64,000 nucleotides of DNA from Ypsolopha sequella (Eukaryota > Arthropoda > Insecta > Lepidoptera > Ypsolophidae). Of this stretch, positions 1 through 10,329 are shown piece after piece (position 1 is the stretch's first letter; each line of letters starts with the position of its first letter). The DNA lies in contig OW203992.1 of assembly GCA_934047225.1 (NCBI GenBank), forward strand, positions 11,583,501-11,647,500, given 5' to 3'. The translations under genes were made by a program, and so were the position numbers. The notes under the pieces were generated by a model. It was not told the DNA's origin, did not search any database, and saw only the letters and a list, made by a program, of their open reading frames with translations.

Positions 1-235
1 AGAGCCATAATTATATAATATCCAAAGTAATCAACACCATCTGTAGAGAAACTTTTTTTTTTTTCATATACTTTACTAAAATTGTTAACGAGTGTCACTT
101 TTACTTTTTTATTAACATCACTAACTTATCTGTCATTATTATGTTTTTGCATTCGACTGATGACGTCGGGGTTGGGGATACCGAGGGTCGAAATATATGA
201 ATAATATTTTTTTATTGTAATAAATAAAAAAGGAA
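1..235 (+). repeat. Dispersed repeat with hammerhead-like core, copy 1
   Basis: This segment matches 3478-3725 over its whole length, including the blocks around 'gtgtcacttttac' and 'cattcgactgatga'. At 157-163 it has CTGATGA, followed after a GC-rich spacer by GAAATATAT at 190. This is the order of a hammerhead ribozyme core. The repeat enters the window from the left, so its 5' end is unknown. The ribozyme reading is inference; the repeat relationship is seen directly. Confidence 0.6.
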
Positions 236-252
236 TAAAATATAAATAGGTT

Positions 253-663
253 TTAAGAGTCGGAGTTCCGAGATTGGGCAAAACAGGGTTCGAGGTTATG
301 GCTTTTTAAGATAGTAAAATATTAATTTCTGAACAAAATAAATACCACTTGTTACCTTACAAAATGAATTACAGGTTCATTAAAAAAAATCTTGGCACTA
401 ATGTATAGTAACTTCAGAAAAAAAAACAGTATTTTCAAGTTCAGGTTACACCCGTTGCGCTGCAATGCTATTAAAGAGATTTTGTTGAAATTCCTGTTTT
501 TTTTCTGAAGTTACTATACATTATTGTCAAGATTTTTTTTTAATGAACCTGCACTTCATCTTGTAAGGTAACAAGTGGTATTTATTTTGTTCAGAAATTT
601 GAATTTTTACCGTCTTAAAAAGCCATAACCCTGAACCCCGAATCTCGGAACACCGACCCTTAA
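253..663. mobile_element. Fold-back MITE flanked by TTAA
   Basis: A left arm from 257 to about 430 is the imperfect reverse complement of about 500-659, leaving a loop of roughly 70 bp. The ends read GAGTCGG and, on the other strand, GGGTCGG. Both ends are bordered by TTAA (253-256 and 660-663), as expected for the TTAA duplication of piggyBac-type transposition. The termini do not resemble the usual CCC-type piggyBac ends, so the superfamily is open. There is no coding capacity. Confidence 0.75.
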
Positions 664-1432
664 GGAGTGCATCGGCCTATAGTGATATCTTAATGCTTCT
701 TGGACGAGGCCTTTGGTCTATGGATTGCAGTAACCGTGGTATTTGGCCTTAATCTGCATTACAAGGCCGAGATCCACACTATATGTATACTTGAAATATA
801 CCTGTGCAGTGCAAGGTAAGGCCTTTGACTTCACTCTAATATAAGGTATTTGCTCAATATTTTCGTAGGAAGTAAAGATTGTCTAAATTGGCACTTTATT
901 TCATAAGAAGTTATATTCACATCAAAAGGAGACGTGAATCGCATATCCTTTACGTTGAAAAGCATAAAAGGGCAACTCTGCCGATCCTTGTCACAAAGGG
1001 CGGAAACCTTTCCATAAAGCATGTCCCTGGACTTCAAAGCTGTCTTAGATTACTTTCTGCGAAACAGCCACTTGTGTTGAACACAAAAGTAATTATGAGT
1101 ACGCAACGCTCCTTTGCTTAACATAATAGAATAACGAATGTCATTTTCTTTCATTCTGACCCTTCCGCGGTTCATGCTAGGAATGCAAAATTCACGAAAT
1201 TAGAGCGAATAAACCTGAGCTGCAGGGGCGTACTCAGTGTGCTAGTTTACTTCAAGGGGCGCTCTTAAGAAAAACTCTTTTTATACCTTAAATACCATTA
1301 TTTTTTAAGTGAAAACCGTTCAGCGGTCTTTGGTAGGGAAAAATCTTACGGGTTCGCGTCACCGGCTTCGTCACAATCACCGTTAACCGTTGACAGTAAA
1401 GTTTTCCCATGTTTGCCTGTTTTTTTTACAAT
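664..1432. other. No gene recognised
   Basis: AT-rich sequence with short overlapping reading frames on both strands and no recognisable domain or splice-bounded exon. I see no repeat with a partner elsewhere in the window. Confidence 0.5.
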
Positions 1433-1840
1433 ATTTTTCAATGCAAGTGCTCGTAAAGGCCCACTTTTCATGCATCAAAACCGAACAGAAAGTCGATTAT
1501 TTTGCCCTAGGGCTTTATTATTATTATTTTTTTTATTTATTTACGAGAAGTTGGCTAACCTGCAATCTTTCCTGTATACCATAAATGTTATACTTTTTTT
1601 TTCACTCTTAACGTCTCTGGAGACAGTCCTTTTGAGCCAATCATAATTTAAAGTTCACAAGATTATATTTGTTTTATTTCCTCACACTATGCATGGAAAA
1701 ACGTGGAATGATACACGGGCGTAAGAGCAATAAATTATTCGGTTACTTTAGAAACACTCGCTTCGCTCGTGTTTTAAATCTTCTTCGTAATTTATTCCTT
1801 TTCGCCCTTGTAGCATAAACTACTATTATGGGAATGGGTT
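1433..1840 (+). repeat. Dispersed repeat, copy 1 (partner at 63828)
   Basis: From 'ttttcaatgcaagtgctcg' through 'ccctagggctt' and 'ggctaacctgca' this is near-identical to 63828-64000, and a short related piece lies at about 31197. Its right part (1708-1820) is a fold-back: 'atacacgggcgtaagagcaa' is mirrored by 'ttcgcccttgtagcat'. The loop contains 'cactcgcttcgctcgtgtt', a motif also present at about 31852. It looks like a non-autonomous transposable element. Confidence 0.65.
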
Positions 1841-3110
1841 ATAGTTAAACATATTAACCGTTTCATTTTTAAATTAATCAATTAGCCTTCAATAATTTCG
1901 ATTGAAAATGTTTAATGTAGCTCTCTCTTCCATTGATGAAATGTATGAAAATGTTTATGATTATTCTAATCGTAGGAGGGGGGGGATAGAACACACTAGC
2001 TATGTAACTACTGGGTTTACGTTATAATGGACCGCCAATACTAACTCCAGGTTATGAAAAGAGTTTCTCTGTAACGCGAGTTCGAATAAATACGAGTATG
2101 GGAGAGGGAACAGACTCCTTCCTAGGTTCGAACCTGCGTCTTTTGTAATTAAACCCGAGCGAGAGCGAAGGCCTGCCATCCTTCTTGCGGCCTACGAATT
2201 AAGCACCGAATTGCTTCAGTAATTCGAAGTATATATTCCTGGACGATCTGCTTTCGTGCTAAATCACTTGTACGGCCCTTCTGCAGCTCAAATTATATAA
2301 TAAAGGGACAAAATTGCTGACTTTTTTATTTATTGAGCCCATCTTTTTAATAAGAAAATTAGATTTTTTTTAATTTGGTTATGTAGGAAAACATTGACTT
2401 GTGTTTTTTGGAAAATAGTAGCAAACATAGACTACTCCATTGGTATTATAGTTAATACAATGTGGTAGGGTTTTTTTAAACGTTTCGGTTAATTCAGATG
2501 TATTAAGAACCTTCGAAGGTATTGGGGTAGCTATTATCTTACAAAAAATGGTTTAATATCAAACGATTATTGATATATGTATATTTTATTAAACATATTC
2601 TTGTTTATTTATTTATATAAGACTATGTTATTTATCAAAATGTAAGTTTAATTCGGTAGGTAGTTATATGTGTAATATACAAGGTCTTAGATTAAGTTTA
2701 CTGAATTTTTATGTCATTATTTTGTCTATCCCCCCGTTTACTTTTACTTGTGATAATTGCTTGCGAATAATTTCTTCATCACTCAAAGTTTGGCTGAAAG
2801 AAATCGCTTCAAGTAATAAGTCCGTCTTTGTACAAAATTATGTTTTCAATACTCTGTTTTTCTTTTTCTATGTCTTACGTGCACATTAAAGTGTCAATTC
2901 ATTAATTTGATTTCAACAAAAATAGGTAAACATGACTGTGCAAAAGATTAAACAAAGAACGTGAAGGTTGCTATAAGAATTTATAATTAATATATTATTT
3001 AGGATATTTAAAATGTTGATTTCCTGTGATGAAAATTTAGTGCTTACCATTATTCATTTGTTTCTGGTTTAATTATCTATTCAAAATAATAAGTTTCCGG
3101 TTTAATAAAT
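1841..3110. other. No gene recognised
   Basis: AT-rich, with a possible tRNA-like relic at 2095-2240 (listed separately). I see no coding signal otherwise. Confidence 0.5.
2095..2240 (-). repeat. Possible tRNA-derived SINE relic
   Basis: On the minus strand a T-arm-like box, GCAGGTTCGAACCTAGG, lies near 2120-2140 and is close to a Pol III B box. No complete tRNA fold can be drawn upstream of it. It may be a decayed SINE head or a chance match. Confidence 0.25.
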
Positions 3111-3596
3111 AATTTTAGTTTTAAACTATTTTCTAAAAAATAACAAAGTAGGTTTCTCTAAAAATTATGTTGGTTATTTTTGATATTATTTAATCACTGC
3201 TCTTCTTGGATGGTCGATGATGGTGGTTGGGTGGTTGTGTGATGTTGTTGGTGTTTTTACCTTCAACGACTGCTTCTCCGTTCGAATCATTAAATCATTC
3301 ACTCCACCATTAACTGACATAGACCTAAGAACCTGGGAGACGTCATATATCTGGTCACTTGGTGCTCATTATGGACCTGGACTCAACAGACAGCACTGAC
3401 AGACATGACCCGACCGACCGACGAATTAGACCGCTCAAATTTTCTAGTAAAAACACCAACAACATCACACAACCACCCAACCACCATCATCGACCATCCA
3501 AGAAGAGCAGTGATTAAATAATATCAAAAATAACCAACATAATTTTTAGAGAAACCTACTTTGTTATTTTTTAGAAAATAGTTTAAAACTAAAATT
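3111..3596. repeat. Large palindrome, 150-bp arms
   Basis: Bases 3111-3260 are the near-perfect reverse complement of 3447-3596, separated by about 186 bp of unrelated sequence. The arms include alternating 'ggttgggtggttg' type sequence. The right arm runs directly into the hammerhead-like repeat copy at 3478-3725. The palindrome therefore looks like two copies of one dispersed repeat in head-to-head orientation. Confidence 0.85.
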
Positions 3597-3725
3597 GTTT
3601 ACCAGTGTCACTTTTACTCTTTATTTTTTTATTATTATACCTAAATTATATGTCACAAATTTTTTTACATTCGACTGATGACGGCCCCATACCGAGGGCC
3701 GAAATATATCGAGTAATAATAATTT
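3478..3725 (+). repeat. Dispersed repeat with hammerhead-like core, copy 2
   Basis: Full-length partner of 1-235. CTGATGA at 3675-3681 is followed by a GC-rich hairpin (GGCCC paired with GGGCC) and GAAATATATC from 3701. ATTCG before the core can pair with CGAGT after it. The geometry is that of a small self-cleaving ribozyme with a very short stem III. One unpaired C before stem II departs from the consensus, so activity is uncertain. Confidence 0.6.
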
Positions 3726-3812
3726 TTTTAATTGTTTTAATAACAGTATTAATAAAAAGCTCATAAAGGTTAAATATAATATATTTATAAACGGTTTAAT
3801 AAATGGCATTTT

Positions 3813-4030
3813 TGACTACTACAGAAAATGTTAAATGTAATTTAGGACACATCCGTTGAAATAAGTTGGCGGTTTCCAGCAGATATTGTGATTTAAATTT
3901 TAAAATAAGATTGGTTTAACTATTTCCGAAAATGTATTTAGAAGACATCCGTTTAAATAAGTTTATTGTTTCCAGCGGATATTGTGATGTTAATATTAAA
4001 TTAGATTAAATGGACTATTTCCGGAAATAT
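3813..4030 (+). repeat. Diverged tandem duplication, ~96-bp unit
   Basis: 'acatccgtt' and 'tttccagc-gatattgtgat' recur about 96 bp apart (3849 and 3945), and a third partial unit is suggested by 'gaaaatgttaaatgtaattt' at the left edge. Identity is roughly three quarters. No coding potential. Confidence 0.65.
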
Positions 4031-4816
4031 TATGAGGAGAGGGTCTTTGGCATTTAATTTAGTTTTGAAGTTAGCCTTTAAGATTTTTTTTATTATATGT
4101 ATTGCATATATTTATAATATAATTTATTCCTTGTTCCTATATTTTTATTTTATTCAAGTGTATTTTTTTTTATAAATTTAAGTAAACCCAACATTTATTA
4201 TTCCCCTGCGTATTTCCCCATATTATTATTTATGACATAAAACTATTACCTATACACATAGATTATTTAATTACTTATATTACATTAAAACTGACCTGTA
4301 ATAAGTGTATCTGTTATACCTACATTACATAAATAAATATATTTCATTTCATAAAGGTGTTTGCACCGTAACCCTGAATTTCAAAAAAATGTAACATCAT
4401 ATGGTTCATATACTTGACACCAAGAATTTGTAACCATAAGCTCTTCCAGCCCCTTTTACTGAATCTAGAAAAAAATAATGTATCTTGTCTTAAAACTAAA
4501 TTAAAAAAAGATTTCTTAAAATTAATTCAATAAGTAGGTATTTACTGCGGTCGCTTGCGGAGAGATGTCTATCTGCAGGTGACTGTATGCATGACTTGTG
4601 TATATAACATAATTAAGAAATAGTAAACTTTTAATACAACCAGTGTAATGAGCGCGACACGCCAACAAACTGTTGTACAGTTTGGCGTAACTGTATTGTG
4701 TAACTGTGTTTTTTAAATGGTAATAAAACAAAAATATATATATATATATTATTCAAGGAAATGTAACTTAATTCCTTTGTTATACTGGCGACGATCGTCT
4801 CGAGAATAGGGTTTAT
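4031..4816. other. No gene; possible retroelement tail near 4270-4360
   Basis: Very AT-rich. The stretch ending 'cataaataaatatatttcattt' resembles AATAAA-bearing 3' ends of non-LTR elements such as those at 24798 and 37368, but the match is weak. A short TA run lies at 4733-4748. Confidence 0.4.
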
Positions 4817-5125
4817 ACAGGGTTCTTAGTAATTCGACCTATTCCTGTAAAGGGGTTATACTAGGGATAATTTCCAACAAATAATGCCCATCAACTAGGG
4901 GTCGAAAAAGATAATTTTATTTTTCAAGTAAAACACGTCGATATTTCAAAAAATTACAAAATAAAAAAAGGTTTTTTTTCCACTTAAGACCTTTTAATTC
5001 TGAGATTATGGGAATATCATTCATTACTCATCTATCATTGAGAGAGGAATAGTTATTTTCAAATTATTTATTTTTGGTTATTAGTCTGAAAGTTTGAAAA
5101 ATAATATAAAAACCTTCGTAACTCG
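4817..5125 (+). mobile_element. MITE family G, right end missing
   Basis: Matches 26733-27060 from 'attcgacctattcctgtaaa' to 'ataatataaaaaccttcgta'. The terminal inverted repeat present in the 26.7-kb copy is absent here: at about 5125 the sequence changes to unrelated DNA. This is a truncated copy. Confidence 0.75.
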
Positions 5126-5189
5126 CACTCCACAAACTCCACAAATCGCAATAACAACCACGATGTTCATAAACAAAACAATCAAAGTT

Positions 5190-5345
5190 TATGAAACCCC
5201 GCCCATGTCCAGTACAAGAACACTCAAAGCTTGGGCGGGCGGCGGCAATCACGAGACGCAACAGTTAACTTGGCGCCCGCCCTCGACCACTTCCGCCCGC
5301 CCGCGGACTTGCCCAAACATTGTCCAAATTGATGCAGAGATGGGT
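5190..5345. other. GC-rich, CpG-containing island, function unknown
   Basis: A block of G+C-rich sequence ('gggcgggcggcggc', 'gcccgcccgcgg') stands out in AT-rich surroundings. It is open on both strands in more than one frame, but I cannot find a convincing exon with both splice sites. It could be a promoter-like element, an exon or a repeat fragment. Confidence 0.3.
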
Positions 5346-5499
5346 CGTCTCAATAAATATCGATAGAGAGAGAGATTTTTCTGATTCTCAGTAACAACAG
5401 GATCGTTCGAGTATATGCTATCAACCAAATACAATAAGAGTACTTGTATATAATATTTAATAAAACAATGTTTTTACATACGGAACGTGCTAAACTTAC

Positions 5500-5556
5500 C
5501 TTTTGCGTACAAAGTAGACGATGAAACTCCGAGCAGCAGTAGATTATTAACTTCAC
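5500..5556 (-). other. Exon-like segment, duplicated copy 1
   Basis: On the minus strand a T-rich tract ending in TTTTCAAG precedes this 57-bp block, and GTAAGT follows it. It is open in two frames; one reads EVNNLLLLGVSSSTLYAK. Both splice-like signals and the block recur in copy 2 at 6041-6090. No protein family is recognised and no flanking exon is identified, so it may simply be duplicated intron. Confidence 0.3.
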
Positions 5557-5817
5557 CTTGAAAATAAAAACACATTGAAAATTAACATATTCAAATATAG
5601 GTTTTTGCTCATGGCTTAATTTGCGGCGTTGTGTTGCCCAAGAAGTCGGCTATAAATGCCTAGGGAACAACTCAATTTTATGGGATATGAAGTACCCATT
5701 GGCCATTGTGTAAACAAACCACATACATTTCTTTCATGATTTACTGCATCTACTCATACGTCAAATATATCTTCACTACTTTAAAACAATAACAAATAAA
5801 AAAAATACAAGATGTTA

Positions 5818-5966
5818 AGATGAAGTTGCGGAAGCAGAAAACTAGCGATAGTACTCGGACATACGAACAACATTCCGTGAAAAAAAAAATGAGAAATCGA
5901 GAAAAAGAAATCTACTGTGTCATACATTTTGGTCGGGTAGCTATATAGCTTTACAGTACATTATAG
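5818..5966 (+). mobile_element. MITE family A fragment (in duplication copy 1)
   Basis: Starts 'gttaagatgaagttgcggaa' and runs to 'ggtcgggtagctatata', matching the left half and core of the full copy at 63381-63648. The right terminal repeat is missing. Confidence 0.75.
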
Positions 5967-6040
5967 ATTTACAGTACAGAGTATATGTATATTATATTTA
6001 ATAAAACAATGTTTTTACATACGGAACGTGTTAAACTTAC

Positions 6041-6090
6041 CTTTTGCGTACAAAGTAGACGATGGGGCAGCAGTAGATTATTAACTTCAC
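6041..6090 (-). other. Exon-like segment, duplicated copy 2
   Basis: Partner of 5500-5556 with the same GTAAGT after it and a T-rich tract ending in AAG before it. It is 7 bp shorter (50 bp), which shifts the frame relative to copy 1. Either one copy is inactive or neither is coding. Confidence 0.25.
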
Positions 6091-6351
6091 CTTAAAAATA
6101 AAAACACATTGAAAATTAACATATTCAAATGTAGGTTTTTGCTTATGGCTTAATTTGCGGCGTTGTGTTGCTCAAGAAGTCGGCTATAAATGCCTAGGGA
6201 ACAACTCAATTTTATGGGATATGAAGTACCCATTGGCCATTGTGTAAACAAACCTCATGCATTTCTTTCATGATTTACTGCGTCTACTCATACGTCAAAT
6301 ATATCTTCACTACTTTAAAACAATAAAAAATAAAAAAATATACAAGATGTT

Positions 6352-6500
6352 AAGATGAAGTTGCGGAAGCAGAAAACTAGCGATAGTAACTTGGACATAC
6401 GAACAACATTCCGTAAAAAAAAATTGAGAAATCGAGAAAAAGAAATCTACTGTCTCATACATTTTGGTCGGGTAGCTATATAACTTTACAGTACATGTAA
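6352..6500 (+). mobile_element. MITE family A fragment (in duplication copy 2)
   Basis: Second duplicated copy of the fragment at 5818-5966, again with left end and core. The right end at 6697-6772 may belong to the same element, interrupted by about 200 bp of unrelated sequence. Confidence 0.7.
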
Positions 6501-6696
6501 TATAAGTACATGTTGCGTTGTTATAATGCCGTGCACAAAGATTTATTTACTTGCAAGATGTATGTGGAAACTTGTTTGGTTTTAAGATTAATTTATTGTT
6601 ATTTGTATTATGTGTTAAGAAAACTGTTTGTTTCCCAATCAATAAAATAAAAATAAAAAATTTTCTATGGAATAGCTGATTTTTTTGGTTCCATGG

Positions 6697-6772
6697 TATA
6701 TGTTGTTCGTGTGGATGAGTACTGTCGTCAGTTTTCGACTTCCGCAATTTCATCTTAACACTCAGTATAGCA
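6697..6772 (+). mobile_element. MITE family A right terminal repeat
   Basis: 'gttgttcgtgtggatgagta' through 'ttccgcaatttcatcttaac' to 'cagtata' is the right end of family A, the reverse complement of the left end at 63381. It is probably the far end of the element begun at 6352. Confidence 0.7.
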
Positions 6773-6961
6773 CTTTACCCTAGCTTTTGTGAAAATACAT
6801 TTGGAAAAGAAAAATAAAGAATACTTCTCCTGTCTAAACTGGGTGTAAATACACTGATATATTTAAATGGAACCACACTTTTCTGACCACAGTAAACAAT
6901 TTTCACACAATATCCACGCAAATTATGTGGCTTCATTGAAAATTACCAGTCCATACATTTA

Positions 6962-7182
6962 CACTCGGTATTCGGAGTGTTAATTTGATAAACTTTTTCC
7001 TTCAAACAGGGTGAATTCGTATTCACTTTAAGTATGAGGCCAACCATGAAATAGCGAAAAAACATCTGCCATTCCATAGAAAAGTTCCTACTCGACCGAA
7101 ATGTACGAAACAGCAGATTTTTTTTGCGATTTCAGTGTTGACCTCATAGTAAAAGTTATCATCTTAACAGCCTGTATAAAAA
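6962..7182 (+). mobile_element. MITE family C copy
   Basis: The core 'ctcgaccgaaatgtacgaaa' to 'cctcatagtaaaagtt' resembles the cores of families A and B, but the ends differ. 'ttaatttgataaactttttcc' at about 6981 recurs at about 39688, and the core recurs at 40141-40280. Confidence 0.6.
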
Positions 7183-7559
7183 GTAAGTTTCCAAATTTAC
7201 TTTTCTACAGAGTTCCTAAATTTAAATAAATTGGCTTAGTCTAACATGAATATGATAACTTACTTGATAACTTAAAACGTCCACAAAACTCTTCAGATAC
7301 ACTTAATCCACATCAGTAACACTTTAAAACACTGTCACATAACACAAATAAAATAAAATGCTCTGTAACGGTTATTGCTATATGCCCTTGGTCATTAATT
7401 TCTAATAATCAGTGAAAAACAAAAATAATTGCGTTCAAACGGCCACAGTTCACTGCTCAATCGTTACACTGAGGTTTTTTACCTTTGTTAATACCCTACA
7501 TAACACAATAAGGATCAATTCTGCAGATTTGCGTCAAACTAGTCTCGCCTTTTCCATGA
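7183..7559. other. No gene recognised
   Basis: AT-rich, nothing recognised. Confidence 0.5.
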
Positions 7560-7705
7560 TTAAGTACATACATACATATACTCACGCCTGTCTCCCAGAG
7601 GGGTAGGCAGAGACTACAGATTTCCATCTGCTACGATCCAGACACACCTCTTTTGCCTCTTTCACATCCATCAATGCAGCTAGTCATACAAGCTCTGACT
7701 ATTAT
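7560..7705 (+). repeat. Dispersed SINE-like repeat D, copy 1
   Basis: 'cctgtctcccagaggggtag' through 'tctgctacgatcc' to 'tagtcatacaagctctg' is shared with 40895-41115 and, inverted, with 45840-46010. Repeats of this type are common in Lepidoptera. There is no coding capacity. Confidence 0.75.
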
Positions 7706-8519
7706 CATGATTAAGTATTCTAAATAAAATACGATATGAAAATTCTTAGAATAAAAATAACTTAAAAAACTAAACTTACAAGAAAACAATTATATAACAT
7801 ACTACAAAATGTGACGAAAAGAGGCAGACTCAGCATCTGCTGTGAGCCGTCGAGCAGCAACACAGCGCTGGTTTTCGGCCTGTCCCTGTACATGCGCTAA
7901 ACATAAACATAAATCTTTTGCAGGTAGCTAGTACACCATCATCAATAAATAAATATAAATATAAATCTAAAAATACAATTAAATTGGGCAATTATTTTGA
8001 ACTAATCTCAAAAAATTTATGGCGAATTATAACGTCCCACTTGCATGCCAATAAGGCTCAACCTTATCACGTACTTACGTTTGTTGTCTTTTATATTGAC
8101 AGTCTCCACCCCAAAACACCTATATCTCTCCCTCGTGAATATATGTCGTGAATATATGTTAGTTAATGTAGTATTCTCATATCTATCGACAGGTACAGTG
8201 AAGCACTACCCTCAGTACCAAAGAACCAGTTTGTAGTTCGGGTGGTTGTTCCGATAATCGCCGGCTGCGACATCGCAAACGTCGCTGCCACCGCGAGACG
8301 GCAACTACTTCACTTTACTTCGCAACTGTAACTCTAAACACTTGTGTTGTTGGGAGCCGTTCTTCCGATGTGTGGTAGGAGATTAAACACAAAACTAGAT
8401 TCTAAGGATTAACGATCGTTTTCAGTTTGGTCAAATGTAATATGTGTTGCGAAATCTGAAAAAGAAACGACTTACTTTTAAGTGTTTTTTTTATAATAAT
8501 ACTTTCAAATTAGGTAACA
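7706..8519. other. No gene recognised
   Basis: Nothing firm. A moderately GC-rich patch at 8230-8310 is not bounded by convincing splice sites. Confidence 0.45.
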
Positions 8520-8970
8520 ATTACTGAACGAGCGAACGAAGTTCTCCAAGTCTACTTGAACAATCCGTCGTTCGCAAGTCGTCATATTCGCAACTCGTCA
8601 TACGTATGACATGCATGTACAGTACTCCCAAAGTAATAATGCGCATACAAATCTGTAGCCGAGCGACCAGACGTACCACGTGACCGTATTGATTGTATAG
8701 AAAGTGTAAGGAAATACGAACTTTGCCGAACAGTGGCGAAGATTTGTATGGGCATCATCACTTTGGGAGCACTGTGTGTATGTTTGTCCGACGATAACTC
8801 GAGTATCGTTAATCGGAACGTCATGAAATTTGGTAGTCGAGTAAATGAGACAAAAAGAATTTTTAAGTTCAAACATGAGCCAAATCGGTCAAGAGGTTGC
8901 TGAGATATAGGGTTGTAAGAGGTACATTGTGAGTTCATAGTTCGGGGTTCAAAAATAAAGTAATTCAAAT
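8520..8970 (+). repeat. Dispersed repeat J, copy 1, interrupted by a MITE
   Basis: Left block 8520-8618 ('gaacgagcgaacgaagttct') and right block 8777-8960 ('gtttgtccgacgataactcg') match 26668-26733 and 27147-27330. In this copy the two blocks are separated by a 158-bp palindromic MITE. Confidence 0.75.
8619..8776. mobile_element. Palindromic MITE nested in repeat J
   Basis: 'acagtactcccaaagtaata' at 8619 mirrors 'ctttgggagcactgt' at 8761-8775. Arms are about 42 bp each with a few mismatches. The other copy of the host repeat has a different MITE at the same point. Confidence 0.75.
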
Positions 8971-9162
8971 ATTAATATTCAGGTTCCGTCAACTTTGATG
9001 TTTTTGTTTGACACCACGCATAAGTTCCCGAAGATCTACATTAGATGCGGAAGTGTAGCTCAATCAGACCAGCTGTCCAACGGAACCAACGTTTGATGAA
9101 AACAAAATCAGGAAAAATGTGTAAACTTGTATAGAATGCATGTTATACATGTTATACATTCA

Positions 9163-9192
9163 TTCTGTGTAAAAACTATCGGGAATTGTTCA
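9163..9192 (+). repeat. Mariner terminal inverted repeat, 3' end of element
   Basis: Matches the reverse complement of 10300-10329 with about four mismatches in 28-30 bp. Confidence 0.9.
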
Positions 9193-9211
9193 ATAAAACC
9201 AAAAAAGTAAT

Positions 9212-10139
9212 TTATTCGCCATAATTTATTTTGTCGCCTTCGAAATAGGCCCCTTCGCTTGCAATACAGCCACGCCAGCGCTTGACCCATTCCTCCATAA
9301 ATTTTTTGTAAGCTGATTGGGGGATGGTCTTCAACTCTTTCAGCGATTTTTCTTTTATAGCTTCAATCGACTCGAAACGTCTTCCTCGAAGTGGTAACTT
9401 CAGCTTTGGGAACAGGAAAAAGTCAGACGGAGCCATATCAGGTGAGTACGGCACTTGGTCGATGACATTCGTCGAGACGCCTCATGACGCCTAAATAACA
9501 TTCTTTAATCACCGTTTGTCCCTCTGGAAGAAATTCATAGTGCACTACACCCCGGCAATCGAAGAAAACTATCAGCATAACCTTGATTTTCGAGCAGCTT
9601 TGACGCGGTTTTTTGGGTTTCGGTTCATTTTCGAGGCGCCATTCTGAAGACCGTTGACTTGTTTGCATACCGTACTCATAAACCCATGTCTCGTCGCCAG
9701 TTATTATGCGGTTCATGAAGGTGGAGTCCGAAAAAGATCGGGAAATCATGTCTTCAGCAACCTGCTTTCGATGCTCTTTTAATCGTGCGGCGACGCGTTT
9801 CATGCCCAAAATGTCCGTCAGAATATTATGAACGGACTTAAAAGATATGTTTACCTCTAGAGCTAACTCTCTAAGACTCATACGACGATTTTCAAGCACC
9901 AGACTCTTGATTAGATTGGTGTTTTCATCATTCGCAGCGGTTGGGGTTCGACCAGAACGAGGCAAATCAGTTACCACTTGTCGGCCTTCTTTAAATACTT
10001 TATACCATGCATAAACCCGTGTTTTTGAGATATACGAATCACCGTAAGTCTTTTGCAACATTTTTAGTGATTCGGCACAGGAAATCTCGTTTGATACGCA
10101 AAATTTAAGGCAAACTCTTTGTTCAACAAATGCTTCCAT
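9212..10139 (-). pseudogene. Mariner transposase, inactivated by internal deletion and frameshift
   Basis: A cut-and-paste transposase of the mariner (DD34D) family. The reading frame begins near 10139 at MEAFVEQRVCLKF; an upstream in-frame Met at 10157 is less likely by family comparison. It shows the N-terminal helix-turn-helix DNA-binding region, including SFKSVHNIL, then the first catalytic Asp in ITGDETWVYEYG. After GVMRRL (about 9480) the frame breaks. About 60 residues normally present here, including the HDNAPAH-type motif with the second catalytic Asp, are missing. A second frame (9212-9454) resumes at VPYSPDMAPSDFF, which carries the third Asp, and ends with stop. Loss of one catalytic residue plus the frame shift makes it non-functional. 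The family call is firm; the subfamily is not determined. Confidence 0.95.
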
Positions 10140-10299
10140 AGCAAAATCGCAGAACACTTAAAACAACGAGATACAAAAACAGCAGCTGTAATTACACTAA
10201 GTGACATAATGCACTCAAAGTTCGCGTGGTAACTCATTACAGTCCTACCAACTTACGAAAAAAAAAGTAGGTCGATATGTTTACTGTGCGTTCTGTAAT

Positions 10300-10329
10300 T
10301 TATCAATTCCCGATACTTTTTACACAGAG
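10300..10329 (-). repeat. Mariner terminal inverted repeat, 5' end of element
   Basis: Pairs with 9163-9192 and is followed directly by TA at 10330. Confidence 0.9.

Larger units (their letters stand above)
5447..6506 (+). repeat. Tandem duplication, ~541-bp unit
   Basis: Copy 1 (5447-5965) and copy 2 (about 5988-6506) are more than nine tenths identical in the same orientation. Differences are single bases and small indels, including a 7-bp gap at 6064. Each copy ends in a fragment of MITE family A and contains an exon-like segment with intact splice-site sequences. The high identity suggests a recent duplication. Confidence 0.9.
9163..10329 (-). mobile_element. Mariner-type DNA transposon, internally deleted
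   Basis: A 1167-bp element with terminal inverted repeats of about 28 bp (TTCTGTGTAAAAACTATCGG at 9163; CTCTGTGTAAAAAGTATCGG read inward from 10329). TA follows the right end (10330-10331). The left flank is CA, probably a mutated TA target duplication. Full-length mariners are near 1.3 kb, so the shortfall fits the deletion seen in the transposase gene. The element is transcriptionally minus and sits in sequence without host genes. Confidence 0.95.
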
